From JACRBR01 sp964371355 (lineage in GTDB: Bacteria > Chloroflexota > Dehalococcoidia > DSTF01 > JACRBR01), in the NCBI GenBank assembly GCA_964371355.1, contig CAYJMG010000002.1, positions 62,001-126,000 of the forward strand: DNA of 64,000 nt, given 5' to 3'. Positions 58,307 through 64,000 of this stretch are shown here, one piece after another. The position numbers and the translations under genes are program-made. The notes beneath the pieces were generated by a model. That model ran no database searches. It was not told where the DNA came from and saw nothing but the letters and a program-made list of their open reading frames with translations. Numbering within the stretch: the first letter of the stretch is position 1; the number at the start of each line of letters is the position of its first letter.

Positions 58307-59707
58307 ATGCGGACAGTCACGCGGACCGTCGTCGTCGCTCTGCTCGCGCTGCTCGTCTTTTCGGCGTGCACCGGCGGCGGCCGCAGGCCGGCGAGCGGGG
58401 AGGCACCTGGCGCCGGACATGAGGCGGACGCCGGATCGCGGAATCCGCCGGCCGAGGCGACCGAAGGAGTCACCACGGCGGGTTCAAGCGTCGGGGGCGC
58501 GGGCGCGGGCGCGGGTGCGCGAGAGGGTGCGCCACGGATGGCTGGACCTGATCCTGAGTCAACCGCGGATGCCGGGAGTCCCCGCGCCGGCGGCGCGCGG
58601 GCGCGGGGCGCCCCCGGCGAAGACTCGATCGGCGAGGTCGCGACAAATGCAGGCGAGGGCGGATCGGCCAGCGGCGAGCCCGTTGCCAGCGGGGACTCGG
58701 GGATCGCGGCGATCACAGTGACGGGGACGCCCGTGTATCGCATCCCGGCGGGCGAGGCGCTGACCGCGCTGGGGACGCCGACGCCCACGCGCACGCCGAC
58801 CCGCACGCCAACAGCGACACCGACATCGACGCGCACGCCGACGCCAACGTCCGGATCGGCGCCGGTGGTCGGGGGATGCCAAGTGCTGCCGGCGGACAAT
58901 CCGTGGAACACGGACATCTCGGCGTACCCGGTGCATCCCAACAGCGCGAACTACATCGCCAGCATGAACGCCGGCGGCAAGACGAAGCTGCATCCCGACT
59001 GGGGCGGCAGCGGCGAGTACGGCATCCCGTTCATCGTCGTGCCCGCGGACCAGCCACTGGTGCCGCTGAACTTCACGGCGTACGGCGACGAGAGCGATCC
59101 GGGCCCGTACCCGATCCCGCTGAGCGCGCCCATCGAGGGCGGCCCGGCATCCGATGGCGACCGCCACGTGCTCGCCATCCGCCAGGGCGAGTGCGTGCTG
59201 TACGAGCTGGGGCGCGCTTTTCCGCAAGACGGGTATTGGGATGCCGACGTGGGGGCGAAGTGGCCGCTGAACACGAACGCGTTGCGGCCGATGTACTGGA
59301 CGTCCGTGGACGCGGCCGGGCTGCCCATCCTCCCCGGGCTGGTGCGGTACGACGAGGTAGCGGCGGGGCAGATCAACCACGCGGTGCGTTTCACGGCCTG
59401 GCGCACGCAGCGCGGGTTCATCCTGCCGGCGACCCACTACGCAAGCAGCTACACAGACCCGAACCTGCCGCCGATGGGGTTGCGGCTGCGGCTGAAGTCG
59501 TCCTACGACATCTCGGCGTACACGGGGGAGTCCCGCGTCGTGCTGGAGGCGCTGAAGAAGTACGGGATGATGCTCGCGGACAACGGGTCGAGCTGGTACG
59601 TCACGGGCGCCGCGGACCCCCGGTGGGACGACGAGGACCTCAACCAGCTCAAGAACGTCCCTTCGAGCGCGTTCGAAGCCGTCTACACAGGCGACGTCAT
59701 CCACTAG
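58307..59707 (+). CDS. Secreted lipoprotein of unknown function with TPT linker
   Basis: A 466-residue lipoprotein: signal peptide with lipobox VFSAC (Cys22), a long low-complexity Gly/Ala/Arg region, a TPTPTRTPTRTPTATPTSTR linker and a C-terminal domain of about 270 residues. The domain opens CQVLPADNPWNTDISAYPVH and includes DESDPGPYPIPLSAPIEGGP, AAGLPILPGLVRYDEVAAGQ and NGSSWYVTGAADPRWDDEDL. From memory, the same domain is found in actinobacterial and other secreted proteins without known function. Start ATG 58307 with AGGGG upstream. Confidence 0.75.
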   Translation: MRTVTRTVVVALLALLVFSACTGGGRRPASGEAPGAGHEADAGSRNPPAEATEGVTTAGSSVGGAGAGAGAREGAPRMAGPDPESTADAGSPRAGGARARGAPGEDSIGEVATNAGEGGSASGEPVASGDSGIAAITVTGTPVYRIPAGEALTALGTPTPTRTPTRTPTATPTSTRTPTPTSGSAPVVGGCQVLPADNPWNTDISAYPVHPNSANYIASMNAGGKTKLHPDWGGSGEYGIPFIVVPADQPLVPLNFTAYGDESDPGPYPIPLSAPIEGGPASDGDRHVLAIRQGECVLYELGRAFPQDGYWDADVGAKWPLNTNALRPMYWTSVDAAGLPILPGLVRYDEVAAGQINHAVRFTAWRTQRGFILPATHYASSYTDPNLPPMGLRLRLKSSYDISAYTGESRVVLEALKKYGMMLADNGSSWYVTGAADPRWDDEDLNQLKNVPSSAFEAVYTGDVIH

Positions 59708-59937
59708 CCTTTGATGGCCTGGCGCGACTGGCTCCCGGCGACGGCGGCCGACCATGCCGTGCTGGAGTCGTTACGCTAACCACTTCCGCGGCAGGGTACT
59801 CCTGACTCGACTCGGCCGAGGCGCACGCCCGTTCTGGCCAGTGCATGCCTCTCCGCCACTCCTGACGCTCGATCGATAGACGATCTCCTCCAGGTCCGTC
59901 CAAGGCCGGGCCTTCCTCTGCCGATACTGATCCTGAC

Positions 59938-60726
59938 ATGGGGTTCAGGGGCCCGCCCGTCGCCGTGCCGCTCCGCGCGCTCGCCGTTTCCGGCGGGCTG
60001 CTGCTGCTCGTGCTCCTCACCCCGGCCGGGCGCGGGCACCAGGCGTTCGCCGCCGGCGACTGCACCGTCACGGCGTCCGAGGCCGGGCTGGACAGCGAGG
60101 AGCAGGCATTCCTCACGCTGATCAACGACTACCGCGTCGCGAACGGGCTCGCGCCGCTGACGGCCTCGTACCCGCTCACCCGCGCGTCGGCGTGGAAGTC
60201 GAAGGACATGGGCGTGCAGAGCTACTTCGCGCACGACGACACGCCGATCTCACGCACGTGGGTCCAGCGGATCCGCGACTGCGGGTACGGCTACAACACC
60301 TACCTCGGCGAGAACATCGCTGCCGGGTACACGACGGCATCGGCCGTCTTCAACGGCTGGAAGAACAGCCCGGGCCACAACGCGAACATGCTGGGCACCA
60401 ACTACACGACCATTGGCATCGGACGGCACTATGTCGGCGGCAGCCCCTACGGCTGGTACTGGACAACCGACTTCGGCGGCTACGACGACGGCTGGATGCG
60501 CGCGCCGGAGACCGTGACGCCGCTGGGCGAGATCACGCCGATCGGCGATCCGGACGTCGTGCCGACGGTGGAGCAGAGCCCGGTGTCGGCCGGGCCGCTG
60601 GTCTCGGTCGCGCCCGGTGGTGGTGGAGGCGGGTTGGAGGGCAAGCTCGACTTCTCGGCAACCTGCGCGACACTGCGCGAGCGCAAGCACCCGCTGGCGG
60701 ACCGCTTCTGCGGCAAAGACGAGTGA
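59938..60726 (+). CDS. CAP superfamily (SCP/PR1-like) secreted protein
   Basis: A 262-residue exported protein with a signal sequence (LRALAVSGGLLLLVLLTPAG) and a CAP domain. The conserved histidine and glutamate positions are AHDDTPISRTW and YLGENIAAGY, with SAVFNGWKNSPGHNANMLGT and YWTTDFGG. A Gly-rich linker leads to a cysteine-containing tail. CAP proteins are extracellular; their roles vary. No ribosome site is evident; GATACT lies nine bases before the ATG. Confidence 0.85.
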   Translation: MGFRGPPVAVPLRALAVSGGLLLLVLLTPAGRGHQAFAAGDCTVTASEAGLDSEEQAFLTLINDYRVANGLAPLTASYPLTRASAWKSKDMGVQSYFAHDDTPISRTWVQRIRDCGYGYNTYLGENIAAGYTTASAVFNGWKNSPGHNANMLGTNYTTIGIGRHYVGGSPYGWYWTTDFGGYDDGWMRAPETVTPLGEITPIGDPDVVPTVEQSPVSAGPLVSVAPGGGGGGLEGKLDFSATCATLRERKHPLADRFCGKDE

Positions 60727-60729
60727 CAG

Positions 60730-61986
60730 CTAGCGAGTGGCCTCAGCGCTGACGTCGTCGCCATAGGTCGCCGCCTTCGCGCTCTTCTCGGCGTGGTGGT
60801 CGAGCGCGTAGCGCAGGTCGGCGAGGAACTCATCGACGTTGTTCATGTGCGTGGGGCTGGCCATCAGGTGCAACGCCGCCGGCTGGTCCTGGCGGTCGAA
60901 GTGCCAACCCTTTTCGTTCAGCGTGTCGCCCACGGCGAGGATGTCGTGCACGCGAGAGCCGATGGCGACGACGGTCATGTCGGGCTCGCCCCAGACGTGG
61001 GCGTCGGGCATGGCGTTGACGCCTTCGGTGAGGCGGCGGGCCACCTCCATCGTCTGTCCGGCGAGGCGCACGTACCCGTCTTCCCCAAGCAGATGCAGGA
61101 CGGCCCAGGCAGCGGCGATGGGTGGGGCCGGCTTCGTCCCCTGGAACGCCTGCGTGCCGTAGATGCCGCCGGGCCAGTCGGAGAACATGAACACCTGGTA
61201 CCGCAGGTTGCCCCTGGGCCGGTGCAGCACCACGGAGGCGCCCTTCGTCGCGTAGCCGTACTTGTGCAGGTCGGCCGACATCGAGGTCACGCCGGGCACG
61301 CGGAAGTCCCACGCGGGCAGCCTTCGGCCCAGCCGTTCGACGAACGGCAGCATGAAGCCCCCCAGGCAGGCGTCGACGTGGAAGGGGATGCCCTTCGCCG
61401 AGGCGATCGCGGCCATCTCTTCGATGGGGTCGATCATGCCGAATGGGTAGTTGGGTGCGCTGCCGACGGCGAGCACCGTGTTGTCGTCCAGCAGGGGTTC
61501 CATGTCGGCGGCGTAGGTGCGCAGATCCTCGCGCAGGGGTATGTGCACCCACTCGATGTCGAGCAGCTCGGCAGCCTTGATGAACGCCGGGTGCGCCGTG
61601 CGAGGAATCACCAGCCTGCCGCGGCGGATGCTACGCTCGGCGCGGCCCTTGTCGCGCGCCGTCTTCACGGCCTCGAAGATCGATTCGGTGCCTCCGGAGG
61701 TCATGGCGCCGCCGCAGTCATCGCCGCCGTGGAAGAGATCGGCGGCGATGGACACGACGTCGCGTTGCATCTCTTTGAGGCTGGGGAAGACGAAGGGGTT
61801 GAGCGCGTTCTCCTTCAGCGTGTGGTCGACGGCGGCGTGAAGGACCGCGTCGACTTCGGGCCCCGCGTTGTAGATCAGGCCCCAGGTACGCGAGCCGCGA
61901 TAGTCGCCGTCGTGCGTCTGCAACGCGCGCATCTCGCGCATCACGTCATCCACGGTCGAGGAGGATTTGGGCAGCGTCTTGGACAT
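60730..61986 (-). CDS. PLP-dependent group II decarboxylase / sphingosine-1-phosphate lyase-like enzyme
   Basis: A pyridoxal-phosphate enzyme of 418 residues. The pattern TSGGTESIFEAVKTARD, PNYPFGMIDPIEEMA, FHVDACLGGFMLPF and SADLHKYGYATKGASVV (the Lys binds PLP) matches the sphingosine-1-phosphate lyase and glutamate-decarboxylase superfamily. A sphingolipid role is not proven; amino-acid decarboxylation is another option. ATG 61986 with CGGAG seven bases upstream is chosen over the longer frame. It ends just after the convergent CAP gene. Confidence 0.88.
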   Translation of the reverse strand: MSKTLPKSSSTVDDVMREMRALQTHDGDYRGSRTWGLIYNAGPEVDAVLHAAVDHTLKENALNPFVFPSLKEMQRDVVSIAADLFHGGDDCGGAMTSGGTESIFEAVKTARDKGRAERSIRRGRLVIPRTAHPAFIKAAELLDIEWVHIPLREDLRTYAADMEPLLDDNTVLAVGSAPNYPFGMIDPIEEMAAIASAKGIPFHVDACLGGFMLPFVERLGRRLPAWDFRVPGVTSMSADLHKYGYATKGASVVLHRPRGNLRYQVFMFSDWPGGIYGTQAFQGTKPAPPIAAAWAVLHLLGEDGYVRLAGQTMEVARRLTEGVNAMPDAHVWGEPDMTVVAIGSRVHDILAVGDTLNEKGWHFDRQDQPAALHLMASPTHMNNVDEFLADLRYALDHHAEKSAKAATYGDDVSAEATR

Positions 61987-62060
61987 CGTTTGCTCCGTGC
62001 GGCTGGGATCGTGCTGGTGGGTGATCCTATCCGCCGGACGTGTCCGGCGAAAAGGGCCGC

Positions 62061-62455
62061 TTAGCCCCGCTCGATTCGTGGCGCGCCGAGCAGGAGCCAT
62101 GCCCGCCGCTGCGCGATCTCCGCCGCGTGGACGCGCTGGTGCGAGAGGCTGCGGCGCAGGGCCTTTCGTACAGTCCACTCTTCGGCGACGGGCGTTGTCC
62201 GCGAGGGGTGGATGGGGCGCCACACGACAGCGATCGCGCGTCGATCTCCGTCGCGACGCGCCAGTCCGTCCCCGGCGATGGTGCTTCTCCGTGCTCGCGC
62301 AGCCACGCCAGGTGTTCGGCAATGGCGAGCGGAAGCCTGCGATCGAGTTCCGTGCGGTCGGCGCCGGAGGCGATGCAGCCGGGCAGATCGAGCACCCACG
62401 CGAGGACCTCGCGCTCGTACGTGACAAGACCGACGTCATGCATGATGAGCGGCAC
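62061..62455 (-). pseudogene. Frameshifted HicB-like/DinB-like fused gene
   Basis: One frame from 62455 encodes an N-terminal HicB-like segment (VLAWVLDLPGCIASGADRTE) and loses sense near residue 75. A second frame, from about 62225 to the stop at 62061, encodes EEWTVRKALRRSLSHQRVHA and EIAQRRAWLLLG, like the end of DinB-type proteins. The two parts fit one protein broken by a frameshift near 62225-62240. A sequencing error would also explain it. Confidence 0.6.
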
Positions 62456-62482
62456 CCGCCCGTACGAAGTCCCGTGGTGCGG

Positions 62483-62956
62483 TCAGCTGATCTTCGTGAT
62501 CTTGTATGTCACGAGGCCCTTCGGCGCATTGACCTGCACCTCGTCGTTCAGCTTCTTGCCGATGAGCGCCCGCCCGACCGGCGACTCGTTGCTGATCTTG
62601 CCTTCACGCGGGTCGGCCTCGGCGGGGCCGACGATCGTGTACTCGACCGACTTGCCTTCCGCGGTCTTCATCTTCACGTTGCTGCCCAGCATGATGGTCT
62701 TCGACTTGTGGGCGCCGTCCTTGTCGATGATCGTGGCATTCTGGATCAGGCTCTGGAGCTGCAGGATGCGGCCCTCCACCATCGCCTGCTCGTTCTTGGC
62801 GTCCTCGTACTCGGCGTTGTTCTGGCTGCTGGCCAGCTCCTTCGCCTGGTGGATCTTGTCCGCGACCTCGCGGCGGCGCACGGTCTCCAGATGACCAAGC
62901 TCCTCCTCGATCCGCGCGAGGCCTTCCTTCGTGATCGGCTGCGGTTTGTCGACCAT
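62483..62956 (-). CDS. greA: Transcription elongation factor GreA
   Basis: Rescues backtracked RNA polymerase by stimulating RNA cleavage. The N-terminal coiled coil (KEGLARIEEELGHLETVRRR) and the catalytic tip NNAEYEDAKNEQ are clear. The C-terminal FKBP-like domain contains GSNVKMKT, YTIVGPAEADPREGKISNES and PVGRALIGKKLNDEV. The length of 157 residues is standard. ATG 62956 follows AAGGGGGTCGTC. Its leader contains a promoter and an intrinsic terminator. Confidence 0.97.
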   Translation of the reverse strand: MVDKPQPITKEGLARIEEELGHLETVRRREVADKIHQAKELASSQNNAEYEDAKNEQAMVEGRILQLQSLIQNATIIDKDGAHKSKTIMLGSNVKMKTAEGKSVEYTIVGPAEADPREGKISNESPVGRALIGKKLNDEVQVNAPKGLVTYKITKIS

Positions 62957-63027
62957 GACGACCCCCTTATCGATGCTCGCGCCGGCCGCCTGGCGACGGC
63001 CGGATGCGTGTTCAGGGTTGAATTTGT

Positions 63028-63102
63028 GAAAAAAAGAACTGAGGCGACCGCCTCAGCACCTGAGCGATGCGAAGTATACCCGCACCGCCAGAGGCCTGTA
63101 AA
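63028..63102 (-). promoter_or_regulatory. greA promoter and leader terminator
   Basis: On the minus strand TTTACA (63102-63097), 18 bases and TATACT (63078-63073) form a near-consensus promoter. Transcription from about 63066 meets CTGAGGCGGTCGCCTCAG (63056-63039) followed by TTCTTTTTTTC (to 63028). The start codon of greA is about 70 bases further on. The terminator would release an RNA of roughly 40 bases, as in the E. coli greA leader (GraL). Confidence 0.7.
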
Positions 63103-63268
63103 GCATCCTCCACCTCGATTTCGAATCTGTGGGCCCCGCGAGCGGGCACCTCGCCCTTCATCCTCGGCCGGTGGACGCGGGCGCTGAACGAGACGCTGGT
63201 TGATCTTCCCCCGCCTCGCGGCGACACTTCGGGCTGACGCTACACCGGAACGAGGTCCGGCCCCCACA

Positions 63269-64000
63269 ATGCAGAGTAACGACGACGGTCGCCGAGGCGA
63301 CGGCACGCGGCGCGGCGGCATGCGCCCCACCATGACGCCCGATCGGCAGGGCGATCGCCGCGGCCCCTTCGACCGCATCCTCCGCACCACCGAGCCCTCC
63401 GGCCCGGAAGGGCCCGACCGCGCGGCGATCTATGTCGCCGGCGCGATCCTGGGGTTGGCGATCCTGCTGCTGGTGCTCCTGCTGCCGCCTGTCTCGATCC
63501 TCTCGGGCGACGACGACGGGGGTCCGCCCCAGGCCGGTCCCGGCACCGCAGACAAGTACACGTCCACAGTCCGCGGAAGCATGCCCAAGCTGCCGGAGGG
63601 GCTGGTCGCCGCATCGGCGATGTTCGATCTGGCTGCCCCGGAAGACGAGCAGGGAGCATCGCGCGTCACGGTGCCGCTGAAGGACAAGCAGACCGAAGCG
63701 CGGAACCTCGGCCTGTACACCTACGTCGATGGCGGCTGGCAGCGGCTCTCTGACATTACGCTCGTCGTCGGGGGAGAGGCGGCGCGCGGCGACGTGAGCG
63801 CGCTGCCGGGCAACGTGGCGGTGCTGAAACGCAGCAAGTCGACGCTGCAGGTCGCGGGGATCCTGCCCGCCGGCGCGACGGTCGACCCGAACGCCGAATC
63901 CTCGCTCACCGTGGTGCACCCCATCGTATTCCTGACCACACCCGACGGGAAGCTCGCCGGTACGCCGCCGGCCGTGCCGCCCGCCGGATATAAGGTCGTG
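63269..64000 (+). CDS. Membrane-anchored secreted protein (3' end outside the window)
   Basis: The frame stays open to the right edge for 244 codons. A basic N-terminus of about 50 residues is followed by one membrane helix (AGAILGLAILLLVLLLPPVS) and an exterior part with LPEGLVAASAMFDLAAPEDE, GLYTYVDGGWQRLSDIT and GNVAVLKRSKSTLQVAG. Similar exteriors occur in Chloroflexota proteins with a C-terminal glycosyl-hydrolase-like domain; that part, if present, is outside the window. ATG 63269 is tentative, with no good ribosome site. Confidence 0.65.
   Translation, partial: MQSNDDGRRGDGTRRGGMRPTMTPDRQGDRRGPFDRILRTTEPSGPEGPDRAAIYVAGAILGLAILLLVLLLPPVSILSGDDDGGPPQAGPGTADKYTSTVRGSMPKLPEGLVAASAMFDLAAPEDEQGASRVTVPLKDKQTEARNLGLYTYVDGGWQRLSDITLVVGGEAARGDVSALPGNVAVLKRSKSTLQVAGILPAGATVDPNAESSLTVVHPIVFLTTPDGKLAGTPPAVPPAGYKVV

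Noticed and set aside
1..64000. tRNA and rRNA genes
   Set aside because: No cloverleaf with a GGTTCRANYCC T-arm or rRNA signature was noticed by eye; a covariance search would settle this.

Overview
The window is high-GC bacterial chromosomal DNA with short intergenic gaps and many Shine-Dalgarno-led starts (AGGAG type), plus a second class of starts that look leaderless. The gene mix suggests a Chloroflexota member, probably aquatic or thermophilic and near Dehalococcoidia/Tepidiformia. It includes CaiB/BaiF CoA-transferase, CitE-like lyase and enoyl-CoA hydratase genes, surface proteins with TPTATP-type linkers, a dockerin-like end, PAC2, AarF, DinB, nickel SOD, MurA and MreB, with no lipopolysaccharide or outer-membrane assembly genes. 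This placement is inference from gene content; no 16S rRNA or tRNA gene was seen.

Layout. 1-9.6 kb: a metallo-hydrolase cut by the window edge, a stretch of gene remnants, a nitrogen block (Amt transporter, antiporter, PII protein), an enoyl-CoA hydratase divergent from a MarR regulator, and a Nudix/CitE-like pair. 9.6-19 kb: Rho, a fused double CoA-transferase, a NarL-type two-component pair and a large secreted protein. 19-26.5 kb: a Rex-ferredoxin:thioredoxin reductase operon with a probable Rex operator, a large FtsX-type permease, a SWIM-finger protein and CTP synthase. The last two sit behind leaders that look like transcription attenuators. 26.4-31 kb: a 1-kb gene-free region with repeats and strong hairpins, TadE/TadG-like pilins, and an ECF sigma factor with a membrane partner. 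31-42.5 kb: DinB, a GH29 fucosidase, nickel SOD with its maturation protease, a methyltransferase, an M1 aminopeptidase and an AarF kinase. 42.5-56 kb: NadD, ObgE, cell-wall M23 peptidases, YajQ, PAC2, a rhodanese, a TlpA-like protein, MurA and MreB. 56-64 kb: an MntA/HepT toxin-antitoxin pair whose toxin is frameshifted, a second GH29 enzyme, secreted proteins, a PLP lyase/decarboxylase, a frameshifted HicB-DinB gene, GreA with a terminator in its leader, and a membrane protein cut by the window edge.

The main themes are redox and oxidative-stress control (Rex/FTR, NiSOD, TlpA, rhodanese), envelope maintenance (MurA, MreB, M23, LysM, CAP), nitrogen sensing (Amt/PII), CoA-ester metabolism, and RNA-level control. 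The most striking regulatory predictions are a pyrG leader starting GGGC with a C5 tract in its terminator loop, a GraL-like terminator in the greA leader, and a set of genes whose -10 box lies 6-7 nt before the start codon.
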